The position numbers were made by a program, and so were the translations under genes. A DNA stretch of 64,000 nt from Pegea sp. RAD2-039. Taxonomy: Eukaryota; Chordata; Thaliacea; Salpida; Salpidae. Position 1 is the stretch's first letter, and every line of letters begins with the position of its first letter. Positions 45,106 to 58,218 of this stretch are shown here, in pieces. Under the pieces are notes generated by a model. It was given only the letters and a program-made list of their open reading frames with translations. It did not search any database and was not told where the DNA came from. The stretch covers positions 47,589 to 111,588 of the forward strand of contig JAQGEQ010000002.1 of the NCBI GenBank assembly GCA_034620365.1, in the 5' to 3' direction.

Positions 45106-45779
45106 ATTCAAAAATATAGAAAGCAAAAGATCTAACACATGGCATTTCGATAGTCCTCAAGCATATAACACTGAACAGTTACATAGAATTATAGTAAAAA
45201 TTTGATATCAGTTCTTAACTAAATTAAACTATTATGGCTTATTGCAAATACTATGTTAGCTTCAAGTAAACAGTTGTCAACCTTTTATTCAATTTTGTAT
45301 ACTTCCGATACATATCATACGTTACTCGAAAATCAATTTAATATATTTTGTCTAAACGAAACTAATGAACTAAAATATTTTTTCAAGTTCTGCTATGTCC
45401 TCTTCTGTTCCGTTGCTATAAGTTTAAAAAAACTAACTTTAATTTTTTCCTTTAAAAGAAATAACACGAACAAAATACCTCGAACATCATAACAAAGAAG
45501 GCAAATACCTTCACTGGTACATTTGTAAATATTTCATATGCTTAGAATTATTCAAAACTCTTGGACGTTGCATCAATCTACACAGAGATCTAAGCACTAA
45601 TAAACCATATCGTGTTTCTAAAAACAAAACCAACAAAATATGCTTACTAAATGCAGTTGCAGTACCGAGTGACTTCGTAGTAAGTATCAAGAAGTTTGAG
45701 AAGAAGTCCAAAGACAAGGATCTACAAATAAAAATCTGAACAATATACAAAGTAAAAACCAGCATACTTTTAGTTTCAG

Positions 45780-45981
45780 TTGGTGCAAGGATTTTAAAAT
45801 GTCTAGGTCCATTGGAGTTCCTGTCCAAATGTGTACATCTACAATCGACTTCTTATGGTACAGACCAACTGATGTATTATTTGGAGATACAAAGTACACA
45901 ACCACTATTGATAATTGGAGTGCTAGTTGCACCTTTGCTGAAACATCAAATGTTGGATCTCCTTTGTTTCCTGGTGATGAC
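45780..45981 (+). pseudogene. CDK-like kinase C-lobe fragment, unit 3 (deleted)
   Basis: Starts as in units 1, 2 and 4 (DFKMSRSIGVPV) but is cut after PLFPGDD by a deletion of about 0.84 kb that removes the rest of the C-lobe and its 3' flank. It has PTDVLFG where the others have PPDVLFG. It is certainly non-functional. Confidence 0.8.
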
Positions 45982-46089
45982 TTTTCAAGTTCAGACTTTT
46001 TCTAGTACATAGACCAATTGTGTATACTTGTAGAGCTGTTTAAAGTTGTAAAGGAATGCAAAAAAAATACTGCCATCTGCATATATGTG

Positions 46090-46984
46090 GTATAACAGTG
46101 AAATACTGTGCTGATGACGTAAATGTGTTAAACGTCATATGCTGGTTTTAAGTAGCTCGTATCGTTAGTATTCTTATCTGTATGATTAGTCCCTTAATAT
46201 AATTTTACTCAAGCTATATATCAAGAGTCCATATCATTATAGTTTATTTAAACTATTATAATTTTTTTGTTGAGTAAATAGTTGCCACTTGTTTTGGCGT
46301 TATTGGAACTTAGTGTAGTTAAGATTAGCAACGGTTAAGGTAGTTTGCTTGCTATACTTAATAGAGATTTGAATAAGATTATACTTAAAAAAGAATAGTT
46401 AGTTTTTTTACTGTAACAAAGTTTTCAAAATTGGATACACTTAGAAACCAATTTTACTTATGTAGAATATGAAGCAACGCTGGAACAGTTGTATCTAAGA
46501 AAAGCAAATAAGAAAACACATAGCCAGGAAAAGAAATAAGAGAGATCTGATATGACTATCAAGACTAGTACTGAGTATTTGTGTGTTATTCAGCTTAATG
46601 AAAGAGCATCCGGTGGCTGTAATTATTATAAGGAAGAAAAGCTAATAAGGGAAATCAAAAAAGATCCTACCTTAAGGGCGAAGAACAAACAACCTTTAAT
46701 AGAGATCTAATCAGGGATCAATTAGGAGGCAAAAACTTTCTTGCTGCGAGGAAGTAATGATGGATGAAAGATGGAAGTAATCACAAACAGTGACGGAGAG
46801 TTATGAGAGTTTTCCCGAGAATAATAGTAAACTCTTTATAGGTTGTTACAACTATAGCAGAAAAACAATAATTGAAGCAAGATTCAAACTTTGTAGCGCT
46901 AGAACTTCCTTCCTATACTTTGTATTGTTGCATTTCGCGTGGTTCTTCAAAGTTTCCTGGAGATATACACGCTATAAGCAGTAG
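46090..46984 (+). pseudogene. TATA stretch and broken unknown ORF, unit 3
   Basis: The TATA-like element is at about 46,214. The ATG at 46,470 is followed by an early stop. A late open piece at 46,790-46,984 (TESYESFPENNSKLFIGCYN) corresponds to the middle of the ORF on the minus strand at 29,190-29,737. Confidence 0.4.
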
Positions 46985-49779
46985 TAACAGCTAGATCTCA
47001 TTTTGATAAGACCTAGCCTTCTAGTCAATGTGCTATTGATGTGACCACACCAAAAAGCTGATTGCAACAATGATCACTCTATTATTTTGGTGTTTGGGTT
47101 TTTCAGGTATAGTAAAATATTAGTAAGAAATAAACACCGTACATTAAACTGCGCGTAGACACCATTGCATTGTGCATTCTGGATAAAGTTAATAAAAAGA
47201 ATAATTTCAACTCAAATATCAATTTAGTTCTAACAAGAAAACTTGCAATAGAAAAAATTAAAATTAAGGATAAAACATTAAGCTAATTGAAATCTATATA
47301 AATCTGTAAAAAACAAATTTTGCAGTCGAACAATAAACAACAAAAGGCAGAAATTTGATAGGGTTTAAAAAGAATATATTGTGACTAAATATTCATGAAA
47401 ACATAAAAAGCTCAAGAGTTAAAAACAGCGGCTTGATTTAGGTAAGATATGTTTAGGTTGCTAAAACTAAATCATCAGTGGGAAAGTCAGAAAAACTAAG
47501 TATTATGAGTAAACAGATTATGAAAAATCATAAGTTTCAACATCTAAATATAATATATAAATAAAAAGATTGAATAATAAAACTGTAAGTTAACATATCC
47601 CAAACACAATATGAAAAATAAGACAGAAAATGTAGAAACTATAGGTGTTTGACTTTACTTGTGAAGACAAATTATCAAATGATTCCTTTTTAAGAAAATA
47701 TTAATAGAAATAATGGCAAATAATCCAGGGATGGATCTTAACACCTTAGTTATCCTGTAGGAAAAACTCTCAAAAGCAAAATGTTCAACATCTCAATTTA
47801 GTCTTGTGATCCGTATCTCATCCATCTTAAAATTGGCAAAGCTTTCAGAAGGTCGCTAGCAAAAGCGATTCCTTCCTCATTGAGCCTTCATTGAACATCT
47901 ATTGTCCTATCTCCACCAGTAACTATAATCCTTAAGAGTGTAGCAATGCTATACAATTAACTCAACACAGTATAAGACTGAATGATAGTGGTCCAAAGGG
48001 ATTAAATAATATTACATCTCAACTATCTTAAAAGCTAATCAAACCAAATAATTATGATTACAAAAGCAAATTTATTTTATTTTTTGTACTTATTTATTAT
48101 GTTTTGGTTTTAGCTATTCAAAGATTTAAGTTATAAGTTATTTTCAAACGTAAGATATTCAGTATTGTAAATAGTTTGATTTTAAGTTTAGAATAAATGT
48201 TTTTGTCAGAAGTGTGCTGAGTTTTTGTAGGAAAAGAAAGAAAATATTTTAGCTGTCTAATTTTTATACTAATTTTACAACAATATGGAAAGAATTCTGT
48301 AAAAGGATTTGAAACATTTAATTTTCTACAAATTTCTTTTGTTTTGTTTTTGGTTTTGGTAAACAGTTATTTCATAACTGCTATGCAACATAGAAAATAA
48401 TACTTCAAGGACCGTTTATTCATCTATTTGTTGTTCCTGTTTTTCCCATGTCTGCAACATTAATTAAAGTTATAGGTTTTTTCTTAAGCCGTGATCCTTA
48501 AGACCTTTGCATTATGTTTCTGCAGTCATATTAATTCATGTTTGCTGTAAGAGCTGTGTATTTTCTGATTTGAAATTGTTTAAGAACTAAAAGTTCACAA
48601 ATATCATTTACTTAATATTTCAAAAGATTACTGAAAGCATGCCTTTTGTAGTTGACCTAACTAGCTTTTTTTTATGGTAATCGGAGTACGTATGAACAGT
48701 AGATTTTTTACTGCATAGGTAAATATGATTGAAAAATTAGTTTTTGTGCCATGCATTCTTTTATTTCTATCTTCATGGTGACAGTTGAGTTTTTCATCAT
48801 TGTTTACTAATGTCGTTAGCAGCTGCCTTTTAAGTTATAATAGAAATCTATGTAAGATTTTATTTAGAAATATTTTCATAATACTATTGAGATTATTAAT
48901 TTGAAGTCATTAATTTATTTTTTCATATTTTTAATCTTTTATTTTCTATTTTTATACTTGATAAAAATTTTTAAACTAATTCTTGTTGTTTAAATGATAA
49001 AATTAATCTCTTAAACTTTATTTTGTATAAACTAACTTTTGCATTCAATAATATTTATATTTAATTTTGTTCTTAAGGAAAATTATGAAAGAAAAGCTTT
49101 GTTTAAAAGTACAATATTTGTTTCTAATTGTTTATAAAATAGCCACAATACTGTTTTATTAATACATATGGTAATTACTTTTTTTTTTAAATAATTTTAT
49201 AACTTTATAAAATTTAGATAAAAGTTTTGTGATGAAAAATTAATTTTGTCATATTTTTAGTTTCATTAATAATAAAAGTTTGTTTTTCAGTAGTAATTTT
49301 TTTTAGTTACTTTGATAATTTTAAATATTTATAAAAATATTTTATCATTTGTGTGGATTTTAATTTGTATCAGATTATTTTTTAATATATAATTATTTGA
49401 CAAAGTATATTTTTGTTATTATTTTTCTACATTATATATATTTTTTGTAATTACAAACAGTAAACTTATTCTTTTTTGCAATTAAAATAAACAATATATT
49501 AATAAATCAAATGTAGTTTGTGTGCTTATTTATTGTATAAATTTATCATAAAAATGTACACTGATATTTCTGGTGATGATTTTAAGTATAATGAATAATA
49601 TTTATAATTTTATCTAAATTCAAAGATATACTTTACTGCAATTTTATAATATTTAAATTTAAAGATTTTTTTAAATTTACTTTAGATAAAATCTCATACA
49701 TTTAAAAATTTCATTTACATTTTATGACAAATAACCTTTTAAATACTTTTTAGGTTTACAAATACGATATAAATTAGTA
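46985..49779 (+). other. Upstream region of WIPI-like gene 3
   Basis: No ORF supported; collinear with 35,030-37,802. The candidate 5' UTR exon lies at about 48,692-48,719 and the acceptor TTTTTAG just before 49,755. Confidence 0.4.
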
Positions 49780-50886
49780 ATGGCACTAGTTAATGGAAGT
49801 TCTCCTCAATTCTTGTCACAAAACAAGAAGTATCTGGCTACCATGGAAACATTAAAAGATTTAAATAGAATGGATATGATGATCTCTCCAATGAATTTTG
49901 ACAAAGTACAAATAATCACTCTCCAGTCAGTTACTGATCTATATATGAAGGAAAGATCTAATTTGAATGATGAAGAACAAATTAAGTCTCTCGCCAAATG
50001 GTGTGCCACAAAAATGCTGCTGAGTCATAGAGAAAATTCGGACATTAAAAAGTCCATGCTGATTGTGGTTGCTACAGAATCAGATGGTTACCTTGTAATG
50101 GTGAACACAACCATGGATCCTCTGAATATTTATGATTATCTGCCATATATTAAAGTAACAGCAACTGATTATCGGATTACATTGATTACTAAAGATAACT
50201 TTAGAATGTATGAAAGATCAAAGGATGAATCCTTGAAATATATGAGTCAAATGCATGATAAAAATGGAAGTATTTGCTTTCTAGAAAAACAGAAACTATT
50301 AGTGACTTATGGATATCATTGTGACCCTGGGCATGTAGAAGTATTTGATTTAAAAACTATGAAGATTCGTATGGTATTTGAAGCCCATAAACATAAGTTG
50401 GTGGCTGTTTGTTGTGATTTAAACAGTGATATGATTGCTACTGCTTCTGAACGTGGAACTGTTATTCGAGTATTTTTCGCTTCAACCGGAAAACTCTTCC
50501 GTGAGCTTAGGAGTTCTTTAGTTGGAGGAACGATTAATGCACTTGCTATTAGTTCGGATTGTAAAGTAGTAGCAGCTGTTTATTCTGATGGACTTGTTAA
50601 TTTATTCAAGCTACCAACGTTTTGCGAGCAGGATGCCGAAAAATCTATGGTTGTTGATAATATGAGCAGACTTTTATCAAGTTATCTACCATTTTCTGAA
50701 TACATTAGTCAACTTCCTGTATCTAAGTCGTTTTATGCTGAAGCTGATGTAACTGTTGTTCAATTATTTAAGGAAACTCATTACGTTCTTATGGAGTTGG
50801 TTAAAAAGAATCAGCAGAAAATATTTTATAAAATTAATTTACGGAATAAACAAATTGATTCTGTTGATGCCGTTGACGTAATTTGA
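49780..50886 (+). CDS. WIPI-like: WIPI/PROPPIN-like beta-propeller protein, copy 3
   Basis: The 368-codon frame differs from copy 2 only at residue 212 (Cys, as in copy 1) and residue 357 (Lys for Thr in LRNKQID), plus one synonymous change. It shares Arg59, Pro183 and Phe200 with copy 2 and the LRSS motif with all copies. The mixed pattern at 212 suggests gene conversion or recurrent change between copies. Confidence 0.85.
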   Translation: MALVNGSSPQFLSQNKKYLATMETLKDLNRMDMMISPMNFDKVQIITLQSVTDLYMKERSNLNDEEQIKSLAKWCATKMLLSHRENSDIKKSMLIVVATESDGYLVMVNTTMDPLNIYDYLPYIKVTATDYRITLITKDNFRMYERSKDESLKYMSQMHDKNGSICFLEKQKLLVTYGYHCDPGHVEVFDLKTMKIRMVFEAHKHKLVAVCCDLNSDMIATASERGTVIRVFFASTGKLFRELRSSLVGGTINALAISSDCKVVAAVYSDGLVNLFKLPTFCEQDAEKSMVVDNMSRLLSSYLPFSEYISQLPVSKSFYAEADVTVVQLFKETHYVLMELVKKNQQKIFYKINLRNKQIDSVDAVDVI

Positions 50887-51636
50887 CATGCATGTGTGAT
50901 TTATTCGTAATTAAATTGATTTAAATAAGTTTCTGCCTGTTAAACATAATGCTGCTATCATAAAGTATTAGTATCTTATTAATAATTCTTTGTATTTAAT
51001 TTATTTAGGTTAGATTTCTAAGTTTAAATCATCAAATAAAAGCAACAGATTTATAAAGTTAAAAAGCGTCAAAAATTATATAAAGTTTAAAAGTTTTATT
51101 TATATAAAGAATGTTTTGAGGTACAAAAAACTGCAGAGATGACCAGATATTGAGAAAAATATGAAAGACAGAACGACAGGGAAAAGGGACTTAAGGTAGG
51201 ACAATAGAGTAGTCTATACCAGTACAGTTTCTTGTAGCCTGCTTGAAGTAAGATGTTCTTTTTTATGCATCAAATTAGTGTTGCATTAGAGTAGCATCAT
51301 CAGCAAGCATAAGTTTGAAATCATGGTAGATAAGATTTACATCTTAGAAGTCTCAAATTGAATAAAAAAATATTAAACTGGTGGATAGTTTTTCATTAGT
51401 AAGAATGCTCTTTAAGATTAAAAAAAATATTTAGGTGTGCTTTGGTCGACAATGGCCATGCAGGATGTGCTATGACAGATGAAGTTAAACATAAATCAAA
51501 ACACCATGAGATGTAAAGGAAAAAAAGAAGAAAATTCAGTCAATTGTTCAGTTCTTGTGAATAGAGCATTGAAAGAAAATAATTAACAAAAATGTATAAG
51601 TTTTGTTGACATTTTTTTATTTAACTTGTTTGGTTT

Positions 51637-51800
51637 TTACCATTTAATAAACTTTTCTCTATTGTTGTGGAAAAGATTTAATTTTCTTAAATTTGTTTTA
51701 AGAAGTAGTAGTAAAATAATTAAAATAAGATTTGCTTTTAGTTTCTTTCTAATAAACAACTTTTCTAAATGCTGTCCATCAATCAATAAAACACTTTTGC
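51637..51800 (-). pseudogene. Mrr-like C-terminal tail, unit 3
   Basis: The same acceptor and IDGQHLEKLF segment as in units 1 and 2. The TAA after EKFIKW is present, as in unit 1. Only a tail remains. Confidence 0.35.
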
Positions 51801-52754
51801 CTATTAATTAAAAAGAATATTTCTTTCTGTGAAGCTAATATAAGCCGTAAATAGACTGTTTGAGTCTATAGATAGTTATATTAGCATTAACACCTCAATG
51901 AATTTTCAACAATGGCTTATTGTCAAGTTTAAGCAAAGATTTGATGTTCATTATTATAATATACTACCTTTTAAAGTGTTTTATAGTTTTTTTTATTTTA
52001 AATTTTATTCTAAATTTTATATTTACTCTTAATTTCTTTATCTAAATTGCATTACTTTATTTATTATTTTTTTTTATTATTTATAGTTTGTTATAAAACA
52101 CTGCTTTCTAAAACTTTTGTTTTTTATAATTGCTTTTTTATTTTCATATAATTATATAATCTGTTTTTAATATATTCTTTAATATAGTAGACGGACACAT
52201 TCATATAAAACTCTACATTTGTTTACAAATTCATGAAAATTCATTGTTAAAATACCTATCACTAGTTATTGTATGTTTCAAAAAGTTTCAAGAGAATTTT
52301 ATACAAAATAATTCTTATTGACATGATTTTTTGTTAGTAGTATTTTTCAAAAGATATAATTTCATTACATTTTATTACAGTGAAAAAAATGTGTAGGTTT
52401 GATTTACTTTTCAAGTTATTTAAAGAATAGGCATATTGTTTAATGTACTACCATTACATGCATATATAATTTTACGATTTGCCGTAAATTAAAAAAAATC
52501 TGTTAGCTGGCTTACTGCTACAAGTTGGAACTATAAAGTTTTCATCACTTCAAAAAGTTCATTTTAAAAGTTTTACAAAAATTGAAAATATTTTTTTGAA
52601 AAAGTTTTTCATTTGTAATTATATATTATTAATCTTTAATTATTCATTTGATATTTTGATTTAAGTGATAATTAAACTGTTTAGATAAATCAACTAATTC
52701 ATCTATTTAACATTAACAGTGTATAGATTTTGTAAATTTTTTAACTGCATCAAA

Positions 52755-55197
52755 ATGGTAAAATGATCAAATAGCAAAGTTGTTTTAGATTCAATTATGC
52801 ACCTACAGATGATAAAAGGTTAGTAGAATTTTGTGTCTTGGCTTACTTATGTTGCATCTAGGAAGATATTAATAACTTGGACCTTGTTGGTTTAAACATG
52901 AGTTTCTTGTATTTTTAATCTGTTTTAGAGTGATTAAATGTTTCGTGGTGAGTTAAATTGAAAGATTCAATTTCAGTTTTGAAAAAACTGAATACATAAA
53001 CACAAAAGCTATTTGAATTTCTAAGGTGGATTTAAAGAAGCACATTCTGAAGAAGTTATCATAAATGGTGTAGACCCAAATGTATTTTCTGATCTTGTAG
53101 ATTATATTTACGAGAAAACTATACTAGTCAATAATGAAAATGTTGAGAAACTCATGATTGCAGATTCCATGTATCAAATAAATGGTTTACAGAAGTTATG
53201 TAGCAAGTGAGCCAGTTTTATTAAACAGTTTCTTTTATTAGTTTTTGTAACTACGATCTATCTATTACAGCTTTTTGGAAAGTCAAATAGAGATTTCCAA
53301 CAGCTTCGAATTGGCAACCTTTGCTGAAAACTATATGGAGCTTTTTACTAAACTTAACAAATTTATTGGAAAAAACTTTATAGAAGTAAGAAAATAGAGA
53401 AATGTTTTATTAAGTCGAATGATTGTTTCCACTTCATCAAGCATAAATAATTATGAAATATATACTTGCATGGTTATTTCTACTGTACTTGTTCAATTAA
53501 TAGACATTAAGAACAATTTCTTGATTTATCACATGATACTTTCCAGATTTCACAAACTGAAGAATTTAAATTACAACCAGACACTGTAATTTCTAAAATA
53601 ATAACTAATGATGAGCTTCATGTGATTTCTGAATCCCAAGTTTTCAATGCTCTTCTAGATTGGATCAAATATGATTTAACATCAAGAAAACATTGCCTAA
53701 CTATACTAATTAAGAACGTAAGTATCTAGAAAGTGTAAAGTTGTAGACTTATGAGTATAAAATTGTGATTTCTCCAGGTACGATGCCATTTGTTAAAACC
53801 AAATTTTATTTTTGTGCAATAAGAAAATTGTGAAATAACTAAAGCTATTTGCTATAAATATCTTAGCAAGGTCCTTGAAGACCTCAAAGCTAACAAACTA
53901 GTTGGAAGCAAGTCAAGACAAGTTAATATTCCGCAGGTAAGATTATTTAATTAAATAGTTTTTACTTCAACAACTGACATATGACGTCACAGGTGATCTA
54001 CGTTGTAGGTGAATTAGATAAATCCGCTGATAAATCATTGAAAAGTGTAGAGTTTCGTTTGCTTGAAACGAATGTTTGCTTTAAACTTCCAAAGCTATGT
54101 CTTTCAAATCCATCAAGTTCAGTTGTAATAAACGGTTTCATTTATATGTTAAAGACGAATGGTGGTATGGAAAGGTTAGAAGCATGAAACAAATGATTAC
54201 ATCATCATTACAAACTAAATATGACGTCATCATATTTCTAGATACGAACCAATTCTAAATCAGTGGAAAAAGTGCAAGAGCTTACAGGAAGGATTGTGTT
54301 TGCCGACACTTCAAGGCATAGACAACGAATTATATGTTATTGAAACTTTTGATGATGGCAAGAGATTGCAAAAGTGAGTGATGAATTGACATTTCAACCA
54401 AAACTTCACTCATCAAAAAATATTTTTGCAGATACGATCCGATCACTGATGAATGGACTGAAAGAGCTTCACTAAATAGACGTCGTGACTATTTCGGTTG
54501 TGCTGTTTTCAATCGGATATTGTTTGTTGTCGGTGGTGGTGAAGACTTCGGTGATTCAGTTGCTTGTGTTGACAGCTATGATACACACAAAGATGAATGG
54601 ACTTCTGTAAAATCGATGTTGACACCTCGAAAGGAGCCAGGTACTTGCTGATGACTTCTTGATGATCTTTTGTTCTTATGATGAATACTAATACTTAAAT
54701 CATTAAAGGTGTAGTCACCCTTGGCAACTATATTTACGCCATTGGTGGTTGGAATGAGGAAGAATTAAAGTCTGTTGAGAGATACGATGTCCTGAATGAT
54801 AATTGGGAATTTGTAGCAAGTATGAAATATGCAAAAGTATGCCCAGAAGCTGTTGTCTTTAATAAGAAGATTTATGTTTTTGGTAAGTTTTTCTTCTGTT
54901 TCTAATTCAAAAACTTTCTAGTCAGAATTTTTGATGGTTTTTAAATTTTTTAAAAAAATAATTGAAATTAATCACAATTTATAGATGTTTACAATGGTTG
55001 GCATAATTGTGATGAGTTTTTTGATTGTTTCAAGAGGTATATCCGGAGATGATTTAGGTGTTGAAGCTGTTGAATGTTACAATGAAGTAACAAACAAATG
55101 GGAATAAGTTGCAAGAACTAATGAATGGATTGATGAAGTCATAGTCAGCTATCAACCATGTGTAACTCACAAATGTGTAGATTTCCCATCTTAATAA
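52755..55197 (+). pseudogene. BTB-BACK-kelch pseudogene, unit 3
   Basis: Collinear with 40,754-43,797 but damaged differently. TGA at codon 4 (52764-52766) and a one-base loss affect exon 1. A roughly 370-bp deletion removes nearly the whole BTB exon, leaving only ATGTTTCGTG before an intact donor GTGAGT (52,948). TAA at 53820-53822 breaks the BACK exon, and TAA at 55105-55107 corresponds to the unit 2 stop. It keeps the readings lost in unit 2: SSSVVING at 54,117 and LTPRKEPG at about 54,620. The two copies therefore decayed independently after duplication. Confidence 0.85.
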
Positions 55198-55739
55198 CTA
55201 AATTTTACTAAAATACTTCTATAAAAATTATTTTCAGTAAAAAGTTACTTTTGAGGTCGTGTTTGTTTTCTTCAAAAACATTTAGAAAAATATCAATTTG
55301 TTCATATGTGAATATTTTCACGTTTTTAGTTCTTTGATATTTTTCAAAATATAATAAAGTTTTTTATCGCTTTAAGTTTTATTTAATCATCTAATCATAT
55401 TTTTTTGTTTATATTAGTTTAGAAATTACAGTTAATTTAGTTTATTATAATTTTTTTAACAATAAGCAAGATCTGTCCGAACGAAACTCTTATTAAATTC
55501 TAATATTTGAAATAAAAAGGTAAAAGTAAAACATGAAGATCACTTTTACAGAACTTTGTCTTTATTGTATACAAGACGACCTTACGTAGTTTTGTCAAAA
55601 TCTTCACTCACATTTACTTTGGTGTCAAATTGTACTATTTTAGTTTCTAACAAATCAACAAAATATTTCATATTTAGATTTCCACATTAAAAGTTTTCGT
55701 TTGCTTTAAAGAATAAGCAACCTTCCAAAGTACTTAGAG
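55198..55739. other. AT-rich junction between kelch pseudogene and next LINE, second copy
   Basis: Near-identical to 43,798-44,339; nothing coding seen. Confidence 0.5.
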
Positions 55740-57550
55740 ATGGTCAAACACTTTTATATCCTTTCTATTTGCGACAAAGTAATTGAGTTTTTAAAAGACC
55801 AAACACAAGCCTTTGTGAGTCGATTATATTTGTCAGGTTTTAATGTCTGATAAATTAAATGAGCGTTTATAGGACCATGCAAAAAGCTTTATTAACTTGA
55901 TTTTATTGGTTCACTGGCTTGCAAGCGGTATTGCTGATTACTTCGTCAGAATCAAGCACTTTGGCAGGTTATCAAATTCAGAGAAAATATATAATCTTTA
56001 AGAAGAACAAGCACAAGCTTTTGTATTGTATCTAAGGCTATTTCTTCTTAAAAACCATCAGTTTTCAACAACTCCGATGAGATCCTAGCTTTCCTTTTAA
56101 GAAAAACTATCTCCTCCTTATCACGACCAGCCATATCGCTACTCTTTAACATCACTCTGAATCGAGGAAGAGTTCCACAAATTTGAAAGAACGTTATTAT
56201 TACTCTAAATTATAAAAGGGGACCAAGAAACCACAGACCAGTTTTGCTGACTTCAGTTATCTTCAGAACTGAAGAACATATCGTTCACAATCCTATGACC
56301 AATCATTTGATGGAGCATTATCTAATATCTGATACCCAGCATGGTTTTGTGAAACAGAGATCTCCCCTCAACAACTCACTTTTCTTAATGAGCTTACAGC
56401 CCATTGTGAAAATAATATTCCTTCTGACTTCATATATCTCAATTTTGTTCCACACAACAAGTTCATTACTGTATTAAAAAAATTCAATTTATCAGCTTTA
56501 TCTTAAAGTGGATTGAAGATTACTTATCAAGTAGAACCCAACAAACCCGTGTACAGAAATCTGTTTCCATTCCTAGTCAAATGACCAGTGGTGTTCCTCA
56601 GTGATCCGTTATGAGTCCCTATTTTTTTATTTTATTAAAGATTTCATCGGAAGACTAGTAGCAGTAGATGATGTCAGTGTTGGTGTATTCAAATAACATT
56701 GGGATATTATCTTGTAATCATTACAATCTTTCGAAAACTGCAAACTACACTACACACTGTAGAAATCTGGTGTATGAACAGGTAGCTTAGAATCCAACCC
56801 ACAAAGTCTGAACCTATAACTTTTTATCGTAAGCCAACTGCAAATTCTTTGAACCATTATTCCATCAATTGAGTTATTATTTAACAAATATCTTTGGTTC
56901 TAGACCATGGCATTACACTATCATCAGACTTTAATGGCATAAATATGTTTCCAAATTCTTCGGGAAATCAATCAACCTTGTCTACCTTATTATAAACAGT
57001 TTCAATTTTAACGATTCACACTTTTCTATCAATCTTTTAAAATTGTACGTACGTCCAGATGATTAAAATAATGTCTGTGCATGGATGCCATATGAAGTTG
57101 GCTATAGTAAAAACATCAAATCTGTTCTGGCAACATTTACGAGATTAGTATGCAGGAAACGTATTATTAAATAGTTAAAAGCATCGTCCCAGATTATTAA
57201 ATTTACATAATTTTGAAGTTCCACGTATCAAATACGAATTATTTCTTATTTTCAAAATTATCCACAGTTTAATTAACTAAATTTAACAATCTTTCTGACC
57301 TTCAGTTTGATCATTTCTTTTCAATTGATCCTTCCCTCAAGTTGAGGCAAGTCAGACGATACACATTACACCATAATAAGCCCATATTACCTGATACATT
57401 AATCAGAGCGAGTTTCTTCTCATACCGTACAATAAGTACTTGGAACCACCTGCCATTAGACAATATTACTAGCAGCTATGGGAATGAGGGTGCCTGAAGA
57501 GAGCACTTCTTGTTAACAAATACTCCCACAAATAGCATCTATTAATTCAA
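55740..57550 (+). mobile_element. LINE remnant, array unit 4 (longest RT)
   Basis: The 5' monomer region is fused to RT. RT readings: RPVLLTSVIFRTEEHI (56,237), SDTQHGFVKQRS, WIEDYLSSRTQQTRVQ (56,511), and SGVPQ followed by TGA where the conserved Gly of SGVPQGS should be (56,588-56,606). GITLSSDFN (56,912) is followed by the tail to 57,550. It lacks ORF1 and endonuclease. It supplies the uninterrupted sequence that exposes the inversion junction in unit 2 and the deletion in unit 3. Confidence 0.8.
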
Positions 57551-58218
57551 AAATATAGAAAGCAAAAGATCTAACACATGGCATTTCGATAGTCCTCAAG
57601 CATATAACACTGAACAGTTACATAGAATTATAGTAAAAATTTGATATCAGTTCTTAACTAAATTAAACTATTATGGCTTATTGCAAATACTATGTTAGCT
57701 TCAAGTAAACAGTTGTCAACCTTTTTTGCAATTTTGTATACTTCCGATACATATCATACGTTACTCGAAAATCAATTTAATATATTTTGTCTTAACGAAA
57801 CTAATGAAATAAAATATTTTTTCAAGTTCTGCTATGTCCTCTTCTGTTGCGTTGCTATAAGTTTAAAAAAACTAACTTTAATTTTTTCCTTTAAAAGAAA
57901 TAACAGGAACAAAATACCTCGAACATCATAACAAAGAAGGCAAATACCTTCACTGGTACATTTGTAAATATTTCATATGCTTAGAATTATTCAAAACTCT
58001 TGGACGTTGCATCAATCTACACAGAGATCTAAGCACTAATAAACCATATCGTGTTTCTAAAAACAAAACCAACAAAATATGCTTACTAAATGCAGTTGCA
58101 GTACCAAGTGACTTCGTAGTAAGTATCAAGAAGTTTGAGAAGAAGTCCAAAGACAAGGATCTACAAATAAAAATCTGAACAATATACAAAGTAGAAACCA
58201 GCATACTTTTAGTTGCAG

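Larger units (their letters stand above)
44340..55739 (+). repeat. Tandem array unit 3
   Basis: Same order as unit 2, shortened by two deletions (in the LINE and in the kinase fragment) and lacking the SINE and most of the BTB exon. Confidence 0.8.
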
